DNA from: Cavenderia fasciculata
Lineage: Eukaryota; Evosea; Eumycetozoa; Acytosteliales; Cavenderiaceae
Reading direction: 5' to 3'
Assembly: GCF_000203815.1 (NCBI RefSeq)
Contig: NW_004457713.1
Span: forward strand, 573,358 to 637,357
Length of the DNA: 64,000 nt
Below are positions 11,660 to 22,645 of the stretch, in pieces. Positions within the stretch are counted from its first letter, which is position 1. Each line of letters opens with the position of its first letter. The position numbers and the translations under genes were made by a program. Below the pieces are notes generated by a model that was given only the letters and a program-made list of their open reading frames with translations, did not search any database and was not told the DNA's origin.

Positions 11660-14082
11660 ATGTTAAGATCATTATTATTTAAAAGAAAAGATAATAATAA
11701 TAATGATAAAGATGATAATACGAAAAGAAATGTTAAAACTAAAGTAGTATTTATACTAGGGTATGTTATATATATATTTATATAACATCATATCATTGGT
11801 GAACCATAGATTAAGATAAGAATGAAAGAATGAATGTATTAATATTGATTGATTGATTTAGATTAATATTATATGTAATAGGTATAATATCATTTAGTTA
11901 TTATCCAAGTCAATCACATAGAACTTATATGAGTGAGAATGCATTGTTACCGGGATCTGCAAGAGTACCATTTGATTATCAAGATGCAACTGCTATGAAT
12001 CAAATAGCTACAAACTATCAAAACTATATTAATCAACTCGTGACTAGCAGCGGTGGTAGTCGATCACCAGATAGCAATGAGAATAGAAAAAAGGCATCAC
12101 AATGGATCTATGACTACTTGCAAGAATTGGGTATTGAAACACATCACCATTCATTCAACAATCAAACTGGTTACAATATCTATGCAGTATTACGTGCACC
12201 AAAATCTGATGGAACTGAATCTTTATTATTATCAACTAAATTTAATTGTTTGTATTGAATAGATAAAAGAAAAGTAGAATGAATATCTATTATTCACATT
12301 CTAATAATAATACTTTTTACTTTAATTTAGGTGAAAAGAAAAATGAAGGAGGAGAATCAATGATATCATCGATTGGATTGGTATTGGGAATTGTAAAACA
12401 TTTACAAGAACGTGGAAGAGTATGGTTGGCAAAGGATATAGTCATTGTCATTACAGATGGATACCATCAAGAGGTTGGCATGCGTACATGGTTGGCAGAC
12501 TATCATTCAAATACTTTGGATTCAAAACAATCATTCCCAAGAGCCGGTCAAATTCAAGCTGCTTTAAATTTAATCATTAATAATAATGATAAATTAAATA
12601 TTCTTGCTGGTAACTATATAAATATATTTATATATATATATATATACAAATAGAAATATAGTTAATTAATACTTTTATTTGTAGAAGGATCAAATGGACA
12701 ATTACCAAATTTAGATTTAATTAATACAATTGTTAGATTGGTACAAAAGGAAGGGGGAGGAGTACCTATTACACTTTCAGCACAAGAGAATGAATTGGCA
12801 CAGTATTTGGATCCATCGTTGAGAACGTTGTTTACGTTTATGATGAATCAGGCGATTGGGGTGCCAACGGGCGACCACGGACTCTTTCACAAGTACCATA
12901 TCGATGCAGCCACGATATCAGTACCACCCAAACGTATTGAAAAGAGTGCCAAAGCGGTTCTAGGCACTCTTCGTAGCTTGAATAATCTACTCGAACACTT
13001 GCATCAATCATTTTACTATTATTTATTAGCAACACCACTCCAATACATATCGATTGGCGAATACATGATTTCACTTGGTCTCATCGTGGCACCTCTTATC
13101 ATTCGAGTTTTATTATTACTAGTATCTTTATCATCAACTTTTAAACCTCCTTCTTTTACAAAATTAAAAAAACTTCCAGAAATTGAAAAGGAGGAAAAAG
13201 AAAAAGAAAAGGAAAAGGATGGAAAAGAAAAAGAAAAGGTAAAGGAAAAGGAAGTAAAAGAAGAAATCAAACCAAAACCAAAACCAAAACAATCATCAGA
13301 AGGATTCTTACAATCAATTTTCAATAATTTATCAATTGATTCAACCAATGATATTCTATATTCAGTAACAACGGTCATTTTCGTTCAATTAATTGGTATC
13401 TCTTTATTTTCTTTATTACCAATTTTATCAAAATATTTATTAAATGTATTGTATCATATAAAAACAAATAATTTATAATACTTTGTTACTAATATTTATT
13501 CTTTTCTTTTTCTTTTTGTTTTAGGATTATATAATATTTGGAGTTTATTCGATACTTTATTTAATAATATTTTTAATAATATTCCCAATTTTTGAAAAAT
13601 ATTATTATCATTCCAACGTTGATGTAGAAGAAAAAAAGGATGATGAAACTACTTCTACAGTTTCATCTTTGTCAACATCAAAATATCAAGGTGGTAGTAG
13701 TATATTGGTATTTTCGACATTACCAGTATTATTATTTATTTCATCAATGTCATTGTTGAATTTCTCATTTTCAACATTTGCAGCCATCCTAGTAGTACCA
13801 ATCACCATACTTCCAACTCCAACATTGAGCCGAGTATTTAAACTATTACAATGTTGTTTGTTGACTTTGGTTTCACCACCAGTCCTATTGTATCTCTTTG
13901 CAAGATACTATCTTGAAACTGACCTAGTGTCACTTTTAAATACCATCATTCAACAATATCAACTCTATTCTACTCTATCATTCCCCTTTTTAACTTTAGT
14001 ATTTATACCATTAAATATTTTAATGTTAAGAATTGTTACTTTAAAAGAAATTAATAACAAAAAGAAATTAAAAAATGAATAA
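11660..14082 (+). CDS. gpaa1: GPI transamidase component GPAA1 (Gaa1)
   Basis: Five exons (11660-11760, 11862-12247, 12331-12609, 12685-13445, 13525-14082) splice to 694 residues. Introns are short and AT-rich; the second donor is a weaker GTTTGT. An N-terminal membrane anchor (VVFILGLILYVIGIISF) is followed by the luminal M28-like domain, with YNIYAVLRAP, KKNEGGESM and SNGQLPNLDLINTIVRL, all typical of Gaa1. The last 270 residues carry several hydrophobic membrane segments, interrupted by a Lys/Glu-rich charged loop (about 460-510). The protein is a subunit of the ER GPI-transamidase that attaches GPI anchors to proteins. Its neighbour on the right is transcribed toward it, with 79 bp between stop codons. 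The third donor (GTAACT) and the GTTTGT donor are the least standard sites but are fixed by frame closure and homology. Confidence 0.92.
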
Positions 14083-14161
14083 TAAATAATAATAATAATA
14101 ATAATAATAGATTTAGATTGGATTAGATATGGAATTGATTGATTTACAACTTGCTAGTCAA

Positions 14162-15718
14162 TCATTTTTTATTATTTAAAGTTTCTTTTAAACAACTAAT
14201 TAATAATTTTACATTGTTGTTTGATGCGTTTGTACCCATCAATCCAACTCTCCAAATCTTTCCGGCTAGGTCTCCAATACCACCGGCAATTTCAATATTG
14301 TAGTTGTTGAGGAGATGGGTCATGATTTGCTTGGCATCGACTCCCTCGGGCACCTTGACCGTGGTGAGCGAGTAGAGACGACCTCCGCCATTATCGTTTT
14401 CCGAGACGGTGGGGATATGGCACGAGATGCCGAGCGACTCGAGACCGCTGTAGAGCTGGTAGGCTGCTTCACGGTGACGCTTCCATACGTTTTCGAGTCC
14501 CTCGTCGGCAATGACTAGGACAGCCTCACGCAACGCGTAGATGAGGTTGGATGGGGTGGTGTGATGGTAGCGACGGGCCGGTTGAGGTGTTGCGATCTGT
14601 GCGTTGGCAAAGTTGTATTCTGGACACCAGTATCCACCGAGAAGAGTGGCATCGAGGTACCAGTTGGCAACAGGTGTCTTTCTCGCGGCGATACGGGCGC
14701 ATGCACGATCACTAAACGTGAGTGGAGAGATACCTGGTGGACCAGCCAAACATTTTTGGCCTCCGGTATAACATGCGTCGACCTTCCATTGGTCGACGTA
14801 GAATGGCACACCGCCCAAAGCAGCGACCGTGTCAACCATCAACAAACAGTCATACTGGCGACACAACTCACCAATACCGTGCATTGGTTGACGTACACCC
14901 GTGCTAGTCTCACCAAACACCATTGTCAAAAGACGTGGTTTCTGAGTCTCCAAAACTTGTTTGATCTCGTCCAATTCAAACCATTGACCCCATGGTTTAG
15001 AGAACTTGTAAATATCCGATGCTGCGCCATATCTCACGGCCATCTGGTAGATACGGTCCGAAAAGAATCCACTTACACAACATACTACCTTGTCTCCAGG
15101 TTCAATTAAATTGGCAACACATGTTTCCATTGCAGCTCTAAAAACACAAACAACAAACAATCAAAAATACATTAATATTCACACAAATATACATAATATA
15201 TTAATATCTTTTGTTTTAACAACATACGTTCCAGCACCAGAAATTGGAATTGTAAAATGATTGTCAGTTTGGAAGAGGTATCTGAGTAATTCCATTGTTT
15301 CATCCATCACTTTGTAATAGGATGCGTCTGTGTACCCGACCATACTACTGATCAATTGTTGGTTGACACGTGGGTGTAGGTTGGATGGACCTGGTCCCAA
15401 CAACAATCTGACAGGTAGCTTCATATCGCCACATGCAATCTTGTGTTTGTTTGATACTGTATTGTTACTCATCATTGATGTTATTGATGTTATCTCTCTT
15501 TTTTGAATTGTATTAATAAAAGTAGTACTTCTTTGATGATGATTATTATATAAAGGTGTAATGTTGTTATTGAACGATGAAAATGATGGTGATGAAGAAC
15601 TTTGAATATGAAAGAATCTTTTTTGGGATTGAATGGGATTGTTAAAAAATAGAGGAAGATGATGAACTTGCAAAGGGACACTTGGTATTTGGAATTTAAT
15701 TAAATAATTTTTGATCAT
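14162..15718 (-). CDS. agxt: alanine-glyoxylate / serine-pyruvate aminotransferase (PLP class V)
   Basis: Two exons (15228-15718 and 14162-15137) join in GGTGCTGGAAC|AGCTGCAATG to give GAGTAAME, the conserved cofactor-binding turn. Product is 488 residues. The aminotransferase core starts at about residue 100 (LLLGPGPSN) and shows [10 protein letters not shown] (Asp about 266 that contacts PLP) and the Schiff-base Lys about 292 in [11 protein letters not shown]. The enzyme converts glyoxylate plus alanine to glycine plus pyruvate. The first 95 or so residues are basic and rich in Ser, Asn and His with few acids, like a mitochondrial presequence. An internal Met-Met at about 80 is the alternative start. 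The C terminus (LNNKK) is not a peroxisomal PTS1 signal. Coding GC content of exon 2 is clearly higher than that of its neighbours. Confidence 0.93.
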
Positions 15719-16085
15719 TATTCAAAAGAATTGTTAAAATGAACACAGCTGGAGGAGAGGGTGAGTGAATTTTATTAATTATTTGTTTTCTTTTTTTATT
15801 TATTTTTTCGTTCAAATAATTATACGTCTTTAACACAATGATCACATCACATACGTATACTATTTATTATTCATTCAATCAATCGATTGCCGATTCAGAT
15901 ATTCTTTTTTCAATTAAATTAAAGTTTATTATTATCTACTAATTAATTGAAAGGTTGACTGTAGACAGAAGACGTCGACAGAATAAGAATAAGAATATTC
16001 GAATATTGATATTGTAGACAAGATAATAATAGTAATAATAATAGTAGTATGGTTTATTATAGTTGTTCATCAGACATTCATGTGA
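15719..16085. other. intergenic region upstream of AGXT
   Basis: This 367-bp AT-rich gap should contain the promoter of the minus-strand aminotransferase and the 3' end of the secreted-protein gene. It holds simple ATA/ATAGTA repeats and short palindromes (for example around 15990-16000, GAATATTC). Nothing else is recognised. Confidence 0.35.
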
Positions 16086-16850
16086 TCATATTTTATAACC
16101 AACAGGAAACCCGAAAGAGGATGAGGACGATGATGGTTTAGAGGATGTAGATGAAGGTTTGGAGGTAGTAGAGGATGGTTTAGAGGTAGTTGTAGATGAT
16201 GAAATAGAGGAAGAGGAGGAGGAAGAGGAAGAAGAAGAAGAGGAGGTAGTAGTTGATGACGAGATAGAGGAGGAAGAAGAGGAGGAGGAAGTAGTGGATG
16301 TGGATGGGCTTCCAAAAGAACAACGAGAATAGGTTGGACAACAACTGGTACCAGCACATAATGATGGAGTTATCCATTCACATTTACCTCCTTGAGATTC
16401 ACATTTCACCTGATCGCAATCTGATGTGGGTGGAGTAAATGCGATCCATCCAGTTGCTGGTGGACATGTGTTCCAAAATTCGGCTATATTATCTTTTTGT
16501 GCAACATTGGCCAATTGCATACAATGTACTTGGTCCTGACAATTCCCATTGTCCGTTACACAATAATCTACTTGTTTACCACAACATGTCAGATAGGAAA
16601 GTGAAATACAAGTTGGTTCATTCTTACATTGATCAATATTCGTAATTGATGAACATACTATAAAATTATAAATATAAATATAAGTAAGATAACCGGTTGA
16701 TATAAGTAAGATGGATGGAAATTATAATAATAATAATGGACCATAATTTAAAAACTTACCGTCCAACAATCCTCCTGACACTAGGCCAAGAAACATTAAG
16801 ACTATTATTAATAATAGTTGAGTAGTAGTAGGGGTAGTAGTAGTTTTCAT
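16086..16850 (-). CDS. secreted Cys-rich protein with Ser/Thr mucin-like tail
   Basis: Two exons (16760-16850 and 16086-16657, intron GTAAGT..TTATAG, phase 1) give 220 residues. Exon 1 encodes a Thr-rich start and a signal-peptide hydrophobic core (QLLLIIVLMFLGLVSG) ending near residue 28. The mature part begins with about 16 Cys in 110 residues, including CC pairs (LTCCGKQVDYC and SCCPTYSRC). It is followed by a run of about 65 Ser/Thr residues with TSKPSS repeats and a short end without a GPI-like hydrophobic tail. The layout suits a heavily O-glycosylated extracellular-matrix or sheath protein. I do not recognise the Cys domain. The first exon would be missed by ORF-only annotation. Confidence 0.75.
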
Positions 16851-17708
16851 TTTAAAATCTATTTTTTACAACAATGGATAGATACAGATATAAATAATAG
16901 ACTAATAGAGCAGTCCAGTCCAGTCCTTTGATATTTCATTCCATTTACAAAAAAAGAATCGAAATTTAAATTTAAATTAACCTTGGTAGCCAGCCAACAG
17001 AACTGAACTGAACGGCTGGCTGGATGGTCTGAATATACGTACTGGGCTAGTTCCCTTCCCCATTAGATTATATTTTTGAACCATCCAGAATGCTAAAAAG
17101 GAATGCGTGGTGGTAAGTAAGCTTAACCAAATCATTTTCAATACAAAAAAAGTAGTAGTATATAATATATAAGCCAGAGGAGAGGAGAGCAGAGTACAGT
17201 CAGTGTTTGTTCCACATAGTGATCAGATGATCAGCATTGACAATAGATTCAGTTGATGTCGTGAGCACTATTGTTTAAAACCAAGCGCCAAACAATTATA
17301 CAATTGTCATCATCACATAATTTATAACCTTTTAAAACACCAACTATGGTTTGTAAATAAAAGTTAATTTAATATAATAATAATAAATATATGTATTAAA
17401 TATATTGTATGTATGTATGTTTGTAGGATGAGAGACGATGAAAAACCACCCTCACACAATCAATATGACACTACACTGCGACTATTTAATTCATCATAGT
17501 ATGATACATTCGATAAATTTAATCTATTTTACTTACTCTATAATTGACCAATAGCTATTTGCTTTAAACTTTAATAAACTACAAATCAACCTCTCCAACT
17601 ATTTGATCGATTGTGAAAGAGAGTGTCCTTCCCAAAATATCATAACTTTCATTGGTTCTGCTTCAATCCCATTTTGGGAACTATGATTTTTTTAATTAAA
17701 TTTTTAGT

Positions 17709-17741
17709 GTAGGAGGTGGTTTGAAGTGTGTGGGTGGTATG
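17709..17741 (+). promoter_or_regulatory. GT-rich candidate G-box element
   Basis: This stretch is GGAGGTGG followed within a few bases by GTGTGTGGGTGG, which resembles the GT-rich G-box elements bound by GBF in dictyostelid developmental promoters. It lies about 460-490 bp upstream of the pyrophosphorylase start. Resemblance is by eye only. Confidence 0.25.
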
Positions 17742-17920
17742 TATCATGAACAACCATGAAAAGTTGTTTGAGTTGATTTAATTTACTATTTTTATTTGTA
17801 ACAAGTAAGATAGAGAGAGATAGAGATAGAGTGAGTGAGGTTGAGTGTAGTAGATAAAAAGAATAGATAATAGATAAATATCATTTATATAGATAGATAT
17901 ATAGATATTATTCAAGCAAA

Positions 17921-17960
17921 GAGAAAGAGAGAGAGAAAGATAGATAGATAGATAGATAGA
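17921..17960. repeat. GA/GATA microsatellite
   Basis: GAGA repeats pass into a GATA tetranucleotide run in the presumed 5' region of the pyrophosphorylase gene. Similar GATA/TATC runs occur at 25350-25382. Confidence 0.8.
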
Positions 17961-18203
17961 GTGAGTGTATATCACAATCAATCGAATCACAACTGATATT
18001 ATTATCTACTCAAAAAAAAAAAAAAAAAAATCATAACCAATCAATCAATCAATCAATCAAACTAACACTAACAATTTATCTGTTTGTTAACTCTTTCATT
18101 TTATTTCATATATATTATATTTATATTTATATTTATACGTAACAGACAGAGATATATATAATATAATATTATAATATATATTGATATTTTAATTATTTAA
18201 AAA

Positions 18204-19997
18204 ATGTTTGAACAACAATCAATATCACAATTATCATTAATGACACCACCAAGTACAGCAAGTCCAAGATCAGAACAAAGAAGAAAGGATGAGTTGTTTA
18301 ATGATCAAGATGAGAATGAATTGTATCCACCATTAGATCATGGAGCTAGATTTGCTCCTCCCCTTGACGAGACGCAACTCAAGGCGATTGGTATGTTGCC
18401 CGATGAAATTGTCGCATTTCAAAATCAGAGAAAGATGTATATCAACAAGGACAAGATCCTCGACGAAGAGATCAGGAACCCCGAACGTTCCAAATTGGTA
18501 GACTATCACACCCTACACGTTGTCTCTCCCATCGATCATGCCAATGCCAGTCGTCTCCTCAACAAATTGGCCATCATCAAATTAAATGGTGGTCTTGGTA
18601 CTAGAATGGGTTGTAAAGGTGCTAAATCTTCCATTGAAATTGCTCCCGGTATTAATTTCTTGGATATGGCTGTTGCTCATATTGAGGTAAGCAATTTAAT
18701 AACACACAACAAATCATTATTAATTGATTAAATATTAATTGTCTCTGTTTCTATTTTTTTGTAGCAAATGAATCAAGATTATAATGTTGATGTACCATTG
18801 ATATTGATGAATTCATTCAAAACAGAGGTACAAACTAAAAAGATGGTTGAAAAGTACAACAATCATCGTGTTAGTATTAAAACATTTACTCAATCCAAAT
18901 TCCCTCGCATGTACAAGGATACTCTAAACGTTGTACCAAAACCAAATACTCAATTCAATCCAAAGGATTGGTATCCACCAGGTTCAGGTGATGTCTTTAG
19001 AGCCCTTCAACGTAGTGGTCTTTTAGAAAAACTTTTAAAAGATGGTAAAGAGTATATTTATATTTCAAATATTGAAAATGTTGGTGCTACTATTGATATT
19101 CGTAAGTCAAAAGAAAAAAGAAAAAAGAAAAAGAAAAAGAAGAAAAAGAAATATATATTTACATTATTGTTTAATTTAAATTGTTTAGAGGTATTGAATC
19201 ATATTCATTTACAAAAAGTTGATTTTGGATTGGAAGTTACCAATCGTATCAATACTGATTGTACAGGTGGTGTTTTAATGTCTTACAAGGATAGACTTCA
19301 TCTATTGGAATTGTCACAAATCAAAACAGACAAGTTAAAGAATTTCAAGGATTTCAAGTTTTGGAATACAAATAATATTTGGGTTAACTTGAAATCAGTT
19401 GATCAATTATTAAAGAGTGAACAATTAATTTTAGATTGGGTTGTTTCTTTTCCAGTATGTAAAGAGACAGATAAACAAATATATAATATATATTTATTTA
19501 TTCTTTTAAAATATTTATTTATTTATTTATTCTTTTACTTTTAGACTGAAGATCATAAACAATTGGTACAAATAGAATCACCAGCAGGTATGGGAATTCA
19601 AAATTTCAATAATTCACTTGCCATACTTGTACCACGTGATAGATATCGTCCCATTAAATCAACCAGTCAATTGTTGATTGCACAATCCAATTTGTTCCAA
19701 TTTGACAAGGGACAAGTCGTGTTGAACCCCGCCAGAGAGACGAGCGACATTCCATTGGTTAAATTGGGAGAAGAGTTTTCAACCGTCTCGGAATACGAAA
19801 AGAGATTCAAATCAATTCCCGATCTCTTGGAACTAGACCATTTGACAGTGTCTGGTGACGTCTTTTTTGGCACAAATACAAAGCTCAAGGGTACTGTCAT
19901 CATTGTAGCAAACCACGGCGAAAGAGTTGATATCCCCGATGGTGTCACATTGGAGAATAAAATTATTTCAGGTACTCTTAGAATTATGGATCATTAA
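18204..19997 (+). CDS. UDP-glucose pyrophosphorylase (UTP-glucose-1-phosphate uridylyltransferase)
   Basis: Four exons (18204-18686, 18765-19101, 19189-19454, 19545-19997) splice to 512 residues, the normal eukaryotic UGPase length. The nucleotide-binding signature [11 protein letters not shown] is at about 127-137, followed by KSSIEI. Downstream motifs include [15 protein letters not shown] (uridine-binding region), [10 protein letters not shown] and the C-terminal beta-helix ([24 protein letters not shown]). The enzyme makes UDP-glucose for glycogen, trehalose, cellulose of the stalk and spore coat, and glycoproteins. In Dictyostelium UGPase is developmentally regulated, and the long upstream region fits that. 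The N-terminal 45 residues are a Ser/Gln-rich extension seen in dictyostelid forms. Intron 2 contains a long AAG-rich purine run, and its splice adds a Gln codon (C|AG) before VLNHI. Confidence 0.95.
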
Positions 19998-20594
19998 TGG
20001 AATCAAAAGAAGAAGATAAATATAAACAACAAAAACAACAAAAACAAATCTATCTGACTGTTCCTCCTCATCAATAAACCAAAACATAACAAATCAAACA
20101 AATGAAACAAAAAATAATAAAACAAAAAAATTATTTGTAAAATTAAAATATTAATTTAATATAATATACTACGATTTGACCACTGGAAGGTTTAACAGAG
20201 AATGCCAAAAAGATCTTTATATATTTTAGTCTTGTTTGAGCCCTGTAGTTTACGCAATGGTATGTTACACAAGTTGGTAATAAAATACGATTGCAATATC
20301 CTTGGTCATTGCGAACTTACCTATTGTATCGATCGGGTACCCTTCTTTTAAAACAAACTTGATCTTTAGTTAAGTTCACAATGACTATGAGAACATCATG
20401 CATACAAACATATAAAACAGTAAGATATAGATATAGTTAAAGGTAGGTACTATAGTTATTATTATTTATTTTTTTTTTTAAGTACGTACAAGAGTATAAA
20501 AAAAAAATGGTAATTAATTAACAGATCAGACAACTCGTATTCATTTGATATATAATCACCTGATGACTAGCTAGTCGCTTAGTGTCTACTATTC
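19998..20594. other. intergenic region before the F-box array
   Basis: These 597 bp lie between the pyrophosphorylase stop and the first F-box gene. The first 160 bp are an AAC/AAT-rich 3' UTR-like sequence. A less AT-rich block at 20165-20395 contains a set of inverted repeats (separate entry). The remainder up to 20594 is A/T runs and probably the promoter of the first F-box gene. Confidence 0.4.
20306..20384. repeat. 14-bp inverted repeat with 51-bp loop, possible structured RNA
   Basis: The arm at 20306-20319 (TCATTGCGAACTTA) pairs with 20371-20384 (TAAGTTCACAATGA) at 13 of 14 positions, and the remaining one can be a G-U or C-A type mismatch depending on strand. A third segment just upstream (CGCAATG, about 20253-20259) can pair with the same first arm, giving two alternative hairpins. 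The block is less AT-rich than its flanks and has no coding potential. It could be a small RNA gene or a remnant of a mobile element. Confidence 0.4.
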
Positions 20595-22520
20595 ATGACT
20601 AATCTATTATCTTTATCTAATCTATTACTATTACATATCATATCAGATATTGACAGTAATGTAGATATAATATGTTTGTTGTTAACTTGTAAAAAGTTGT
20701 ACAATAATAGGAGTGGTTTAAGAAGATCGATACAGTTTAAAAGTATACAAGTTATCGATGAATCTAATAAAGGAGATATATCAGAACAATTTAAAGCAAC
20801 AGCTACTCGATTCAACCTATTATCATTTAAAGATATATTGGAGAATAGTATATCTGATCATCAGGTGATAGATCATTTTGAACAAGGTCAACAATATCTT
20901 CAAAAGAATAATAATAATAATAATTGTCCACAATGGATAAAAGATCGTATCTCTACTTTAAATAGAGTCGATAAAAGTAGTATTACGACAGCGTTGGTTA
21001 GTCGATACGATGAATTTGCAAAGTCACTCCAAGACTTGTCATCATCATCGATCGAGACACTATTCATCAACCAAAGATTTAATAGTATTGTGGATCTTGC
21101 CTCCATCTCACAACTCTTGCCGAATCTTCAACGACTTGCGGTTCGTTCAAGCGGATTGAAACTAGGTCCTCATCCTCATTTAACACTCAAGTCTCTCAGA
21201 CTAGATATCGGTGTTGGAAAGCCATACCCTCTCATCGACTTGGGATTAGATAAATTCGTATCGTTGACAGAGTTGTCGTTCAAGAGTAATTGTGTGGTTG
21301 GTATAGCAAAGGGTCTGCTACCAAGCAGTCTGACATCACTTACACTCAGACTACAAGAGATACCTCCAAGAGATACATTCCTTTCATTGACATTGTTGGT
21401 GAAACTAAAGATCTACCTTGAACATGCAAGAATAGTAGACAAGACAAAAGAAGCATTCATCAATCTTGAAAGTCTATGTCACCTCAAGACACTCAAGTTT
21501 AGAAACTACATCCATGAAAAGAACTACTATAGTATCGAGATTACAGTCCCTCCTTCAATCAAGATACTTTCTCTCTCTTCAGATTGTGTACGGGTCCCAC
21601 AAAGATGTGTATTACCACAGTTGGAGAAATTGGTTGTGTATCAAGGACTATTGATTGATGAAAGAGTCAGTTTGTCGTCATGCCCAAAGATAAAGAAATT
21701 ATTTATTTATTGGGATAAAGTCATGCCATCCAATTTCAATATGATCATTCCAGAGACAGTCGAGAGACTTTCAATAGAAAAATTCATTTGTGATCAAGAT
21801 ATACTAGGACAAGTTGTATTACCACCGTCTCTTACTCATCTGACTATCAATGGAGACTATGAACCTGTCAACCTACCACAATCAGTCATCAAACTAAAAC
21901 AAATGTTTGATAAAGATGCAATATCTCGTAGTGCTCAACTAGGTCATTTAAAGAAACTAGTTTGGATACCAGGAACCAATTGCACAAATCTACCATTCAC
22001 CTCTCCACCCAATCTTGAAACACTCAACCTCTTTGGTATCGAAGGTGACTATATCATTGACCATGTACCACCTACCATCAAATATCTCTCTATACCATTG
22101 ACAAAATCATTTGATGACGATTCAATCTTTTCAATCACCTCTAGGATCCCCATCCCCATCCCCTCACAACAACCCTCACAACAACCACCACAACAACAAT
22201 TGTGGTTACCATCCAATACAACTCATCTATCTTGTTTAATCTGTCATGATGAAAATTCAGATGTGGCATTTAGATTGGATGAAGTAATCAATCATACCAA
22301 TGTTAGATATTTAACTATCACTTATGAGACTACATTACAATTTTCAATTCATAGATTGGACAATGAAAATAAGAATGTATTGATATTGGAAACAAATACA
22401 CTTCAAGGTGGAATAATCACTCAACGTAAATCCATTGATAGTCAACAACAACAATATGATCCAATTTATTTATATTTAGAATATCAAAAAAACCACAATC
22501 TTCTTCTAAGCCTCCATTAA
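20595..22520 (+). CDS. F-box / FNIP-like leucine-rich protein, array member 1
   Basis: A single exon encodes 641 residues. Residues 5-45 (LSLSNLLLLHIISDI, then DIICLLLTCKKLY) form an F-box-like helix set, followed by the family phrase RRSIQFK. The middle contains leucine-rich units: LLPSSLTSLTLRLQEIPP, PPSIKILSLSSD, PPSLTHLTINGDYEPVNLP and SPPNLETLNL. Their L/P/S spacing resembles FNIP repeats. The C terminus is the family block FRLDEVINHTNVRYLTI, GGIITQRKS, Gln run, YDPIYLYLE. By analogy with F-box/LRR proteins it should bring substrates to an SCF ubiquitin ligase through Skp1; this is inference. It is the first gene of a same-strand tandem array and, unlike most of its neighbours, has no intron. 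Confidence 0.85.
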   Translation: MTNLLSLSNLLLLHIISDIDSNVDIICLLLTCKKLYNNRSGLRRSIQFKSIQVIDESNKGDISEQFKATATRFNLLSFKDILENSISDHQVIDHFEQGQQYLQKNNNNNNCPQWIKDRISTLNRVDKSSITTALVSRYDEFAKSLQDLSSSSIETLFINQRFNSIVDLASISQLLPNLQRLAVRSSGLKLGPHPHLTLKSLRLDIGVGKPYPLIDLGLDKFVSLTELSFKSNCVVGIAKGLLPSSLTSLTLRLQEIPPRDTFLSLTLLVKLKIYLEHARIVDKTKEAFINLESLCHLKTLKFRNYIHEKNYYSIEITVPPSIKILSLSSDCVRVPQRCVLPQLEKLVVYQGLLIDERVSLSSCPKIKKLFIYWDKVMPSNFNMIIPETVERLSIEKFICDQDILGQVVLPPSLTHLTINGDYEPVNLPQSVIKLKQMFDKDAISRSAQLGHLKKLVWIPGTNCTNLPFTSPPNLETLNLFGIEGDYIIDHVPPTIKYLSIPLTKSFDDDSIFSITSRIPIPIPSQQPSQQPPQQQLWLPSNTTHLSCLICHDENSDVAFRLDEVINHTNVRYLTITYETTLQFSIHRLDNENKNVLILETNTLQGGIITQRKSIDSQQQQYDPIYLYLEYQKNHNLLLSLH

Positions 22521-22645
22521 GGTTGTATTGGATGTATGGCTGATTAACAATAAAATAAATTAAAGATTTTTGAAAAAAACTATTACTTTGCTTGAAAGAT
22601 CTTTCTTTCTTTTGTTCATTTTTATATTCAAGCATATAAAATCAC

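Larger units (their letters stand above)
16851..18203. promoter_or_regulatory. long divergent intergenic region upstream of UDP-glucose pyrophosphorylase
   Basis: These 1,353 bp separate the secreted-protein gene (minus) and the pyrophosphorylase gene (plus). A less AT-rich block at 16975-17340 includes a TATA-like run (about 17158-17172). It is followed by a sequence that looks like a short exon, a candidate intron (17349-17426, GTTTGT..TTGTAG) and a 23-codon ORF at 17428-17499. A GT-rich element lies at 17709-17741. From 17810 on the sequence is tetranucleotide and GA/GATA simple repeat, then poly-A and ATC repeats up to the start codon. Most of this is probably promoter and 5' UTR. Confidence 0.4.
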
